Source of the DNA: an uncultured Muribaculaceae bacterium
GTDB lineage: Bacteria; Bacteroidota; Bacteroidia; Bacteroidales; Muribaculaceae
Length of the DNA: 34,001 nt
NCBI GenBank assembly: GCA_910578805.1
Contig: CAJTRS010000023.1
Span: 1-34,001 of the forward strand
Direction: 5' to 3'
How positions within the stretch are numbered: position 1 is the stretch's first letter; each line of letters starts with the position of its first letter. Below are positions 24,865-32,415 of the stretch, piece after piece. The position numbers and the translations under genes are program-made. Under the pieces are notes generated by a model, which ran no database searches, was not told the origin of the DNA, and worked only from the letters and a program-made list of their open reading frames with translations.

Positions 24865-26064
24865 TTAATAAGTCTTGGTTGTTTGCATTTCTATCAGTTC
24901 CCCGGCATATGCGCGCGCCTGCTCGTTTGTGGCCACATAATCCTCATAATCCGGACGCGACACAAAGGGCATCTTGTCAAGAGTGCGCTCTATCAGAGGA
25001 TAAATGTCGAGAAATCCGATACGTCCCTTAAGGAATGCGGCCACAGCCACCTCATTGGCGGCATTGATCACGCAGGCAGTGGTGCCTCCGCTGCCGAGAG
25101 CGCGGTAAGCGAAATTCAGACACGGGAATCGTGACACATCGGGACGTTCGAATGTGAGCGATGCGTAATCGGATATGGTCATATGCGGTTCGGTGGTCAC
25201 CAACCGGTTGGCGTCGCCGAGAGCGTAGCGTATGGGCAGATGCATGTCGGGCAGTCCGAGCTGAGCTTTTACGGCACCGTCGGCAAACTGCACCATCGAA
25301 TGGATTATTGACTGCGGGTGCACCACGGCCTCTATGCGTTCGGGCGATATGCCGAATAGCCAACGCGCCTCTATTATTTCGAATGCTTTGTTGAGCATCG
25401 TGGCCGAATCGATGGTGATTTTCGCGCCCATATTCCAGTTGGGGTGACGCAACGCGTCCTCCACAGTGACTTTTTCAAGTGCTTCGCGGCTATAGGTGCG
25501 GAAAGGTCCTCCTGAAGCGGTTATTATCAGTTTGGCCACTGTAGAGGTATCCTCACCCACCAGACACTGGTATATGGCCGAATGCTCCGAATCCACAGGA
25601 AGCACACGCGACGTGGAGGAATCAAGCATACGGGTCACAAGCTCTCCGGCCACAACAAGAGTCTCCTTGTTGGCCAAAGCTATGTCCTTGCCGGCACGGA
25701 TAGCCCTGATAGTAGGTTCAAGTCCGCTGTAACCGACGGTAGCCGTAAGAACAGTGTCCACATCGGACCGGGACATGGCATCGGCTATTGCCGCCGGCCC
25801 TGAGGCAACTTCTATGCCCAACGGCACAAGGGCTTCCGACACCTCCCTGTATTTGCTTTCGTCGGCAATTACGGCAAGTGCCGGACGATGCCTCATGCAC
25901 TGTCCGACAAGCAAAGCGGCATTGCTGCCCGCCACAAGAACCTGCGCTTTAAACAGGTGCGGATAGGCCGCTATTATATCAAGAGTCTGTGTACCGATTG
26001 AACCGGTACTCCCCAATACGGCAATGCGTTTGGGACGTATTATGGTATTTGCAGTCATTTTCAT
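24865..26064 (-). CDS. ispC: 1-deoxy-D-xylulose 5-phosphate reductoisomerase
   Basis: A 399-aa enzyme (Dxr) of the methylerythritol phosphate pathway: it converts DXP to MEP with NADPH and a divalent metal in the cytoplasm. It shows the NADPH loop LGSTGSIGTQTLDII (17-31), the metal/substrate motif VDSEHSAIYQ (157-166), TASGGPF (182-188), and HPNWNMGAKITIDSATMLNK (207-226) followed by EIIEARWLF. The ATG at 26064 gives MKMTANTII; a second ATG at 26058 gives MTANTII. A consensus -7 element at 26067-26074 puts the expected transcript start near 26060, favouring the 26058 start or a leaderless message. First gene of the leftward run to the GNAT gene. Confidence 0.96.
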   Translation of the reverse strand: MKMTANTIIRPKRIAVLGSTGSIGTQTLDIIAAYPHLFKAQVLVAGSNAALLVGQCMRHRPALAVIADESKYREVSEALVPLGIEVASGPAAIADAMSRSDVDTVLTATVGYSGLEPTIRAIRAGKDIALANKETLVVAGELVTRMLDSSTSRVLPVDSEHSAIYQCLVGEDTSTVAKLIITASGGPFRTYSREALEKVTVEDALRHPNWNMGAKITIDSATMLNKAFEIIEARWLFGISPERIEAVVHPQSIIHSMVQFADGAVKAQLGLPDMHLPIRYALGDANRLVTTEPHMTISDYASLTFERPDVSRFPCLNFAYRALGSGGTTACVINAANEVAVAAFLKGRIGFLDIYPLIERTLDKMPFVSRPDYEDYVATNEQARAYAGELIEMQTTKTY

Positions 26065-26251
26065 TGCAAAGATACGAATTTAACCGCAAAGATTTTTTAT
26101 AGGTCTCGAACAAACATTAATTATCTTATGTTATAAAATTGTAAACATTCAAATGATAAAGTGATATACCTTTCATCTGAGTTAAAAATAGACAAAAAGA
26201 CACTTATTACAATTACACACAATAATTTGTCTCACTAAATTTTACGAGAGA
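26065..26251. other. divergent ispC/ompA intergenic region
   Basis: A 187-bp AT-rich gap holding the promoters of both neighbours. On the minus side CAAAGATA at 26067-26074 is clear. On the plus side only imperfect -7 matches are seen (TACCTTTC at 26167-26174 and ATAATTTG at 26222-26229), neither with a well-spaced -33 box, so the ompA promoter is not assigned. Confidence 0.5.
26067..26074 (-). promoter_or_regulatory. -7 element of ispC
   Basis: CAAAGATA on the plus strand is TATCTTTG on the minus strand, a perfect TAnnTTTG match, ending only 2 bp from the ATG at 26064. No -33 TTTG is seen at the usual distance. If used, transcription starts at or within the first codons, so the real start is probably ATG 26058. 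Confidence 0.55.
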
Positions 26252-27463
26252 ATGAAAACGACTTTTTTATTTGCAGCAACGGCATGCGCGAGTATGCTCA
26301 TCGGCGTCAACTCCGCAAATGCCCAGGAAACGGTGATCATCGAAGAAGAGAGTATCACTGTCGAACAACCTGTAGAGTGCAAGACCCATTACTCGTCGTC
26401 ATGGCGCGACAACTGGTTTATTCAGGCAGGTGCAGGCGTACAGGTACCGTTCGTGGAAAACGAATTGCCCGACGGCAGCGAGAAACATCATGCGTCGGCA
26501 GTCTATAATATCGGGTTCGGACACTGGTTCAGCCCCTATTTAGGATTCCGCATCTCAGGCCTTTACGGCAAAATGCGCTGGGACTTCATGCAGAAGGACA
26601 AAGCTCAGATGTTATCGGCCAATGCCGATCTTATGTGGGATATGACCACCTCGTGCTGCGGAGTGAATCCTGACCGTGTGTTCTCATTCATACCTTTTGT
26701 TGGTGTTGGCGGCACATACACATGGAACTTCAAGGGTCTTCCCGGAAACACCCGTACGGCCGACCTCAAATATACCAAAGGTAAAGAATGGACATTGCCG
26801 GTGTCGGTAGGTTTCCAGTTCCGTTTCCGCCTGTGCAAATACGTCGATTTCTTTGCCGAGGCACGCGCACAGTTCTATGCCGACAACTTTAACGGCTATG
26901 TGCAGGGCGACCCGATCGAAGCCAACATCACGGCTATCGGAGGTTTGAGCTTCAATATCGGCGGACGCAAGTTCAACGGTTACAATCCATGCGACTATAT
27001 CGGATACATCAACAATCTCAACGGTCAGGTCAATGACCTCCGCGGCGAACTCGCCACCACGGCAGCGGCTCTCGCAGCTGCCAACGCACAGCTCCCCTGC
27101 CCCGAAGTGACAGTTCAGGAAACAGCCGGACAAGGCACAACCCCGATGCTCGCGGCCGTACGTTTCAAGATCAATTCGGCAGTTATCAGCGATGAGGAAA
27201 TGGTCAATGTTTACAACGTGGCCCAGTACATGAAAGCCAATCCTGACGTTAACGTGGTAATCGACGGCTACGCCGATGAGGACACCGGAACCGCAGCTTA
27301 CAACCAGGCTCTATCCGAACGTCGCGCACAGGCTGTGAAAGACGTTCTAACCGGCACCTACGGCATATCAGACTCCCGCCTGGCCATAAACGCCTACGGC
27401 AGCTCCACCCAGCCCTATCCCGAAAACAACTGGAACCGCATAGTAATCTTCTCACAGCGCTGA
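26252..27463 (+). CDS. OmpA-family outer-membrane protein
   Basis: A 403-aa protein with a Sec signal peptide (ending NSANAQ, cleavage before ET). Residues about 50-245 form a large beta barrel (segments WFIQAGAGVQVPF, FSFIPFVGVGGTYTWNF, FGHWFSPYLGFR). A short coiled-coil linker at about 251-280 (NNLNGQVNDLRGEL) leads to a C-terminal OmpA-like peptidoglycan-binding domain (about 300-403) with RFKINSAVIS, VVIDGYADEDTGTAAYNQALSERRAQAV and a NRIVIF end. The conserved Asp of the diaminopimelate site (IDGYAD) and the following Arg are present. It anchors the outer membrane to the cell wall. It is a monocistronic gene: it has a hairpin terminator 63 bp downstream. Confidence 0.93.
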   Translation: MKTTFLFAATACASMLIGVNSANAQETVIIEEESITVEQPVECKTHYSSSWRDNWFIQAGAGVQVPFVENELPDGSEKHHASAVYNIGFGHWFSPYLGFRISGLYGKMRWDFMQKDKAQMLSANADLMWDMTTSCCGVNPDRVFSFIPFVGVGGTYTWNFKGLPGNTRTADLKYTKGKEWTLPVSVGFQFRFRLCKYVDFFAEARAQFYADNFNGYVQGDPIEANITAIGGLSFNIGGRKFNGYNPCDYIGYINNLNGQVNDLRGELATTAAALAAANAQLPCPEVTVQETAGQGTTPMLAAVRFKINSAVISDEEMVNVYNVAQYMKANPDVNVVIDGYADEDTGTAAYNQALSERRAQAVKDVLTGTYGISDSRLAINAYGSSTQPYPENNWNRIVIFSQR

Positions 27464-27526
27464 TCTGACACATACAGCCGACGCCGGAACACCCTCCACT
27501 CAATGGCCCGGCGTTACAGACAACTG

Positions 27527-27561
27527 CCGTGGCGCGGACCTCACACGAGTCCGTGCCACGG
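27527..27561 (+). terminator. hairpin terminator of the OmpA gene
   Basis: A 13-bp GC-rich stem with one G-U pair (27527-27539 with 27549-27561, 9-nt loop), followed by ATTCTTTCT. The tail is only moderately U-rich. A smaller hairpin (27481-27487 with 27508-27514) lies just before it. Confidence 0.6.
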
Positions 27562-27643
27562 ATTCTTTCTATCGGCCCATATCCTAATTAACATCATTTG
27601 TAACTTCAAACTTACTATCGGACTGAAATTAAATTCTACCGAT

Positions 27644-27674
27644 TTTGTTAATCAACAGAAATGATATACTTTTG
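27644..27674 (+). promoter_or_regulatory. promoter of phosphoglucomutase gene
   Basis: TTTG at 27644-27647, 19 bp, then TACTTTTG at 27667-27674. Both boxes match the Bacteroidota consensus exactly. The expected transcript start is about 46 nt before the ATG at 27727. Confidence 0.8.
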
Positions 27675-27726
27675 TAGGAAACAACCAAAACTCATGTATC
27701 AAGTTAATCCTTAAACTTTATTCAAT

Positions 27727-29481
27727 ATGGAAAATAACGATGAACTGTTGAAATCAGTAATCGCCAAAGCCAATGTGTGGTTAGGCGACGCTTACGATGA
27801 AGAGACCCGCATGGCTGTAAAGCAGATGCTTGACAATCCTGACAAGACCGAACTTATCGACGCTTTCTACAAAGACCTTGAATTCGGCACAGGCGGCCTG
27901 CGTGGCATTATGGGTGCAGGATCCAACCGTATGAACATATACACTGTGGGAGCCGCGACTCAAGGACTCGCCAACTATCTCAAGGAAGCATTCGCCGACA
28001 TGCCCGAAATATCAGTGGCCGTAGGCCACGATGTGCGCAACAACAGCCGCAAATTTGCCGAGATAGTAGCCGATATATTCTCGGCCAACGGCATAAAAGT
28101 ATATCTGTTCGATGACTTCCGCCCCACTCCCGAGCTTTCGTTTGCCATACGCCACCTCGGCTGCCAGAGCGGTGTGAACATCACGGCATCACACAACCCC
28201 AAAGAATATAACGGATACAAGGCATACTGGGCCGACGGCGCACAGATCATCGCCCCACACGATGTCAACATAATCGACCACGTGAACCGCATTAAAGGCG
28301 TGGAAGATATCAAATTCCAGGGCGATAAGTCGAAAATACAGATCATAGGCAACGAAATTGACGAAGCATTCCTTACTGCCATCAAAGGACTGTCGCTCAG
28401 CCCCGATGCCATAGCACGTCACCGCGACCTCAAGATCGTTTACACCCCGATACACGGCACCGGAGTGCACCTGATACCCGCATCATTGAAAAACTACGGA
28501 TTTGAAAATATAATCCACGTACCCGAACAGGACGTGACCTCCGGCAACTTCCCTACCGTGGAATCACCCAACCCCGAAGTACCCTCGGCAATGGCAATGG
28601 CAATAGCAAAAGCCAAGGAAGTAGGCGCCGACCTGGTCATGGCCTCCGACCCCGATGCCGACCGCATAGGCTGTGTGCTCCGCGACGCAAAAGGTGAATA
28701 CGTGCTCATTAACGGCAACCAGATAGTGATGATACTTCTTAACTATATCATGACACGCAATGCCGAACTCGGACGTCTGACAGGCAATGAATACATAGTC
28801 AAGACCATCGTCACTACCGAAACCATAAAGTCAATAGCTGATAAGAACAACATAAAGATGTTTGACTGCTATACGGGCTTCAAGTGGATTGCTGCAGTGA
28901 TTCGCGACCATGAAGGCACAGCCCGCTATCTCGGCGGAGGAGAAGAAAGCTACGGATTCCTCGCTGAAGACTTCGCACGTGACAAAGACGCCGTGTCGGC
29001 CATTTCACTCATGGCCGAAGCAGCAGCATGGGCCAAGGACAAAGGTCTGGACTTCCTGCAGATGCTTCAGGACATATATGTTAAATACGGATTCTCACAC
29101 GAAGAGGGCATATCTGTGGTGAGAAAAGGCAAATCAGGAGCCGAAGAGATACAGGCAATGATGAAAGGATTCCGTCACAACCCGCCCAAGCAACTTGGCG
29201 GAAGCGATGTTGTCACCATAAAGGACTACGATGCACTGACCATGACCGAACCGATTACAGGAAAAGTCACCAAACTCGACATGCCCACTACCTCCAACGT
29301 GCTCCAGTACTTCACCGCCGACGGCACCAAAATATCGGTGCGTCCCTCTGGTACTGAACCCAAGATCAAATTCTACATTGAGGTGCACGGCAATATGGAA
29401 TCTCCCGCCGGCTATGACAAAGCCAACGCCGAAGCACTCGCCAAAATAGAGACCATCAAAAAAGACCTCGGCATAGCCTGA
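27727..29481 (+). CDS. phosphoglucomutase/phosphomannomutase
   Basis: A 584-aa alpha-D-phosphohexomutase interconverting glucose or mannose 1-phosphate and 6-phosphate in the cytoplasm, feeding glycogen, nucleotide-sugar and glycan synthesis. It has FGTGGLRGIMGAG at 53-65, the phosphoserine loop TASHNPKEYNGYK (153-165, Ser155 phosphorylated), the metal-binding loop DPDADR (308-313), the sugar-binding loop GGGEESYGF (403-411) and the phosphate-binding loop RPSGTEPK (539-546). The long form, with an N-terminal extension of about 50 residues, matches the PGM2-like/PgcA branch; sugar specificity cannot be read from the sequence. It has its own promoter and a strong terminator, so it is monocistronic. 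Confidence 0.95.
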   Translation: MENNDELLKSVIAKANVWLGDAYDEETRMAVKQMLDNPDKTELIDAFYKDLEFGTGGLRGIMGAGSNRMNIYTVGAATQGLANYLKEAFADMPEISVAVGHDVRNNSRKFAEIVADIFSANGIKVYLFDDFRPTPELSFAIRHLGCQSGVNITASHNPKEYNGYKAYWADGAQIIAPHDVNIIDHVNRIKGVEDIKFQGDKSKIQIIGNEIDEAFLTAIKGLSLSPDAIARHRDLKIVYTPIHGTGVHLIPASLKNYGFENIIHVPEQDVTSGNFPTVESPNPEVPSAMAMAIAKAKEVGADLVMASDPDADRIGCVLRDAKGEYVLINGNQIVMILLNYIMTRNAELGRLTGNEYIVKTIVTTETIKSIADKNNIKMFDCYTGFKWIAAVIRDHEGTARYLGGGEESYGFLAEDFARDKDAVSAISLMAEAAAWAKDKGLDFLQMLQDIYVKYGFSHEEGISVVRKGKSGAEEIQAMMKGFRHNPPKQLGGSDVVTIKDYDALTMTEPITGKVTKLDMPTTSNVLQYFTADGTKISVRPSGTEPKIKFYIEVHGNMESPAGYDKANAEALAKIETIKKDLGIA

Positions 29482-29500
29482 TCACCACATCAATAACTAA

Positions 29501-29547
29501 ACAACGTACAACGCATGACTTTCACATGCGTTGTACGTTGTTTTTTT
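29501..29547 (+). terminator. strong intrinsic terminator after phosphoglucomutase
   Basis: A perfect 17-bp stem (29501-29517 with 29525-29541, 7-nt loop ACTTTCA) followed by seven T. It is 20 bp after the mutase stop. On the minus strand the stem is followed by TTTAGTTATTG, so it may also stop the opposing S41 cassette. Confidence 0.95.
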
Positions 29548-29627
29548 ACATCTCACAGTCCAAAACAGTAAGCAAAACCTTATCCGCGCGACAATCCGTA
29601 CAACCGCTGCCGCACACCCACCAATAA

Positions 29628-29822
29628 TTATTTTTGTTTTAGCTTCATATAGCCCTTTATCCATTCAATAAGGTATGTAGCAAAAACGCCGGCCAACGAT
29701 ACAGAAACGCCGATAATCAGAGCCTGAGCCAAAGAATATCTGTCTGTCAGCCATAAAGCTCCGGCAGCTGTAACTGCGATTATGATTACAGATGACAGGA
29801 ATGATGCAATATTTTTCTTCAT
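29628..29822 (-). CDS. 64-aa membrane protein downstream of S41 peptidase
   Basis: A 64-aa protein with two hydrophobic segments (about 6-25, SFLSSVIIIAVTAAGALWL, and about 32-52, AQALIIGVSVSLAGVFATYL) and a basic C-terminal tail (IKGYMKLKQK). It has no Cys or His and no recognised family. Its ATG overlaps the TAA of the S41 gene by one base (TAATG), so expression is very probably coupled to the peptidase. It may be a membrane partner or an anchor for the protease (inference). Confidence 0.72.
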   Translation of the reverse strand: MKKNIASFLSSVIIIAVTAAGALWLTDRYSLAQALIIGVSVSLAGVFATYLIEWIKGYMKLKQK

Positions 29823-31126
29823 TATTTTGATTTGGAATAAAGCAACTCGATGGCTTTGTCGAGCACAACGTCCTTACCGTCGAATATATCTGCCGTTTCT
29901 TCGACTACAATATCAGGAATTATCCCGATTCCGATAAATTCGGTGCCGTCGGGCAACCATTCATCACGGGCGCATATCCTCGCCATATAGCCAAACCCGA
30001 GGTCGATCATAATGGGCTGGCCGGTGCTGCCACCGGTGGGAGTACCTATAATTGTACCTCGTTTTGCCGCCTTGAACATAGCCGCAAAATCCTCGGAAGC
30101 GGAAAACGTATTGCTATTAACCAAAAGCACCACAGGAATATCAAATTTTGGTATATCGGCGTGTTCTATCGAAAACGGTATCAGCGGTTGGCCCTTCCTC
30201 ACATAGGGTTCTTCTGGTGCGCCCCACGCTTTCAGCACCGGAATATATTGGGGTGATGACCAGTCAAGAGCAGGAATTGTATCGGGACATATCAACCGTA
30301 ACACAAAATCGCCGTATCCGGAATTGCCGCCTCCGTTGTCACGAATATCAATGACCAAAGAGGACACATTTTCAAGCGAATCGAACACCTCTATGAATTT
30401 CTCATGATTGAACAGTCCTTGTTGAAATGATGGGATTTTAATATACCCGATGTTGTCGGAAAGTTTCTTACATGAAATCACTCTCTTGTCATAAGGATTG
30501 TACTGCCAATTCATATCGCGCTCTACATTCAAAGTGAAAACGCTGTCGGGCGCATTTCTGAACTTGACCTTAACCGTCTTGTCTGCCGGGCCATTTGTCA
30601 ACTGACCGCCAAAAAATGCGGCTGATTGCGACCATTGTTCTGTAGATGACGGAAAATAAGGAACCACATTTTTCTCTCCGTATTCTATAACCGGCATATC
30701 GTCCATCTCAAGAATTTCTGTTCCGGGCCTTAATCCGGCAGCTATCATTTTGTCTGTTATGACGTCGGTAACAAAAACACGATCGCCTAATCTTTTTGTG
30801 AAGAACGGGAGAGGCCAGTCCCTGACAACCGGATTGTTGCACCACACAGCCGTGTGTCCGTCTTTAAGAGTGGCGCAAAGGAGTTTCAGACTGTCAAGAA
30901 AAGCCTCGTCAGTCGAAGTAGCCACTATTGGGGATAGGTGTGCCATATACAAACTGTCCCAGTTGCACGGCAGTTTGTCTAAATGTGCAAAATTATACTT
31001 GACCTCTGTGCCGAATTTGGTAACTATCGAGGCTTTTTGCGCCGGAGTCAGTCTATCGGCCGCATATGTACGAGCGCATGCCGCAATCAATATTACGACG
31101 ATACCTATAAGTCTATTTCTATTCAT
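29822..31126 (-). CDS. S41-family peptidase (tail-specific-protease type)
   Basis: A 434-aa exported serine protease. The N-terminus (hydrophobic 6-22) could be cleaved by signal peptidase I after TYA or be lipidated at Cys17 in LIAAC; the two cannot be told apart. Residues 24-110 are a helical S41 N-terminal domain with LKDGHTAVW (87-95). A short PDZ-like segment follows (RPGTEILEMDDMPV), then the S41 core: IGYIKIPSF, VIDIRDNGGGNSGYG (258-272), the catalytic-serine motif NTFSASEDF (339-347), and GTIIGTPTGGSTGQP (357-371). Substrate unknown. It lies 23 bp after a 39-aa ORF and is coupled by TAATG to the 64-aa membrane protein; the cassette looks more AT-rich than the core genes to its left. 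Confidence 0.88.
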   Translation of the reverse strand: MNRNRLIGIVVILIAACARTYAADRLTPAQKASIVTKFGTEVKYNFAHLDKLPCNWDSLYMAHLSPIVATSTDEAFLDSLKLLCATLKDGHTAVWCNNPVVRDWPLPFFTKRLGDRVFVTDVITDKMIAAGLRPGTEILEMDDMPVIEYGEKNVVPYFPSSTEQWSQSAAFFGGQLTNGPADKTVKVKFRNAPDSVFTLNVERDMNWQYNPYDKRVISCKKLSDNIGYIKIPSFQQGLFNHEKFIEVFDSLENVSSLVIDIRDNGGGNSGYGDFVLRLICPDTIPALDWSSPQYIPVLKAWGAPEEPYVRKGQPLIPFSIEHADIPKFDIPVVLLVNSNTFSASEDFAAMFKAAKRGTIIGTPTGGSTGQPIMIDLGFGYMARICARDEWLPDGTEFIGIGIIPDIVVEETADIFDGKDVVLDKAIELLYSKSK

Positions 31127-31149
31127 CTATTCGAAAGTAATATGAGATT

Positions 31150-31269
31150 TTAATGTTGTTGTTTATCATCTTTCCGACGCTTATTTTTATTATATATCCG
31201 TCCCCCTATCAAACCGCCGATGATTCCGGTGATCACAGGTAAGAATATAAATATTGACGATAACTTCAT
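31150..31269 (-). CDS. 39-aa glycine-zipper membrane protein
   Basis: An ORF of 39 codons from ATG 31269 to TAA 31152-31150, found by translating the minus strand. It begins MKLSSIFIFLPVITG, continues IIGGLIGGR (a GxxxG-like glycine zipper) and ends in a strongly basic, polar tail (NKNKRRKDDKQQH). This is the layout of a one-helix membrane peptide with N-out, C-in or a zipper-forming helix. It is 23 bp upstream of the S41 peptidase on the same strand, so it probably starts the cassette. No family is recognised; short length keeps confidence moderate. Confidence 0.55.
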   Translation of the reverse strand: MKLSSIFIFLPVITGIIGGLIGGRIYNKNKRRKDDKQQH

Positions 31270-31358
31270 AATTGCATTTATTGATGTCCGTGGTTACTTA
31301 TATGACGCAAAAAATAACAATTAGTTACAGCATCGGACCTGACAAATATTGATTTTGA

Positions 31359-32054
31359 TTATTGCACCCAAACCTTTGATGCCCGGTTCCCGCTACGCAC
31401 TATATAGAACCCCGAAACTGTAGGACGGCCATTTAATCTGAACCCCTGCACTGTATAATACACCTCGTCACATTCACTTCGATCGTTATATGACATATCG
31501 GCGACTGAAGAATATTCATCGTCAACATCATATGACACCGTAAGTTTACTGAAATGACTTATATTCTTTGATGTCATGATCAACTCCTTACAGGGAGAAT
31601 CGGTTGATGCGGTCCATGTGAGAGACGCAGTCTTCCAGATACCATTGTCGGGGACAAAACCGAATCCACCCCATGTTTTAGAACTGCTGTTTTGCGAAAA
31701 AATCACACGTCTGATCTTATACCGCTTATCTGTAAGCCTCAGAACCAGCACATCACCTTCACCAACATGAGCTTCCAGCACCCCTACACCACCCACATTG
31801 TACCATGCCGGAAATTTTGAATCACCGTCGCCGGCCTCAAAGGAGAAAGTAACAGGATCGCAAGTGAAAGTATATCCGCCGAGAGGCACCGGATTATTAC
31901 GCGAAGGATCTTTCGTGCCCGGCTTGGGATTAAGTGTTTGCTTTGAATACTGGACCGAAAAGTCAAATATTGCAGTACCACTACTCTGAGCGCATACATT
32001 AAACAACACCCCAATCGACAACACAATAAAAATAACCACCTTTTTCAACGCCAT
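31359..32054 (-). CDS. secreted protein with Bacteroidales C-terminal tail
   Basis: A 231-aa protein with a Sec signal peptide (MALKKVVIFIVLSIGVLFNVCAQ). The mature part is beta-rich with aromatic residues (TFTCDPVTFSFEAGDGDSKF, KTWGGFGFVPDNGIWK), of a kind seen in surface proteins with jelly-roll or Ig-like folds. The last 35 residues, with YYTVQGFRLNGRP and SGFYIVRSGNRASKVWV, match the common Bacteroidales C-terminal module of the form Y-x-hhQGhRh-...-GhYIV-x-x-G. This resembles tails linked to type IX secretion sorting, but that link is an inference. It has its own promoter at 32095-32126 and is separate from the S41 cassette, which starts 89 bp downstream. Confidence 0.75.
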   Translation of the reverse strand: MALKKVVIFIVLSIGVLFNVCAQSSGTAIFDFSVQYSKQTLNPKPGTKDPSRNNPVPLGGYTFTCDPVTFSFEAGDGDSKFPAWYNVGGVGVLEAHVGEGDVLVLRLTDKRYKIRRVIFSQNSSSKTWGGFGFVPDNGIWKTASLTWTASTDSPCKELIMTSKNISHFSKLTVSYDVDDEYSSVADMSYNDRSECDEVYYTVQGFRLNGRPTVSGFYIVRSGNRASKVWVQ

Positions 32055-32094
32055 AGCACATTTATTACATTTACATATTATTTAACATCTGAAA

Positions 32095-32126
32095 CAAATA
32101 TATCCAAATACTCTGAATCACACAAA
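32095..32126 (-). promoter_or_regulatory. promoter of the secreted-protein gene
   Basis: On the minus strand TTTG (32126-32123), 20 bp, then TATATTTG (32102-32095): both boxes are consensus. The expected transcript start is about 35 nt before the ATG at 32054. Confidence 0.75.
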
Positions 32127-32183
32127 TTTATATTTGGAATTATGCGCCGCCCCAAAGAAAACGGCAAAAATCCCACAAAAAAC

Positions 32184-32214
32184 TTGCACAAATAAAAAAA
32201 TATGCCTATCTTTG
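32184..32214 (+). promoter_or_regulatory. promoter of tRNA-Lys
   Basis: TTG at 32184-32186, 20 bp, then TATCTTTG at 32207-32214, a consensus -7 element. The transcript would begin about 40 nt before the tRNA. Confidence 0.7.
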
Positions 32215-32259
32215 CATCGCTTTTCCAAAGAAACACTCTCAGTATCAAAGAAAAGTCTT

Positions 32260-32332
32260 GATTCGCTAGCTCAGCTGGTAGAGCACAACACTTTTAATGT
32301 TGGGGTCCTGGGTTCGAGCCCCAGGCGGATCA
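32260..32332 (+). tRNA. tRNA-Lys(TTT)
   Basis: A complete 73-nt cloverleaf without an encoded CCA. The acceptor stem GATTCGC pairs with GCGGATC (one G-U pair) with discriminator A. The D arm contains AGCTCAGCTGGTAGAGC. The anticodon stem CAACA/TGTTG holds the loop CTTTTAA with anticodon TTT at 32293-32295. The T arm is CTGGG-TTCGAGC-CCCAG. Its U34 would be a substrate of the MnmA encoded at 14329. The 3' half is a typical integration target, and a recombinase gene follows 583 bp downstream. Confidence 0.97.
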
Positions 32333-32356
32333 CAGAACAAATCGGCAGAATGCTGC

Positions 32357-32391
32357 AAATCGCTGAAACTAAGACAGTTTCAGCGATTTTT
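32357..32391 (+). terminator. terminator of tRNA-Lys transcript
   Basis: A perfect 14-bp stem (32357-32370 with 32376-32389, 5-nt loop AAGAC) ending in TTTTT, 24 bp after the tRNA. If an element inserted at the tRNA 3' end, this terminator belongs to the element side of the junction. Confidence 0.85.
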
Positions 32392-32415
32392 GTAATACCC
32401 CTATCCGGCAGAATA

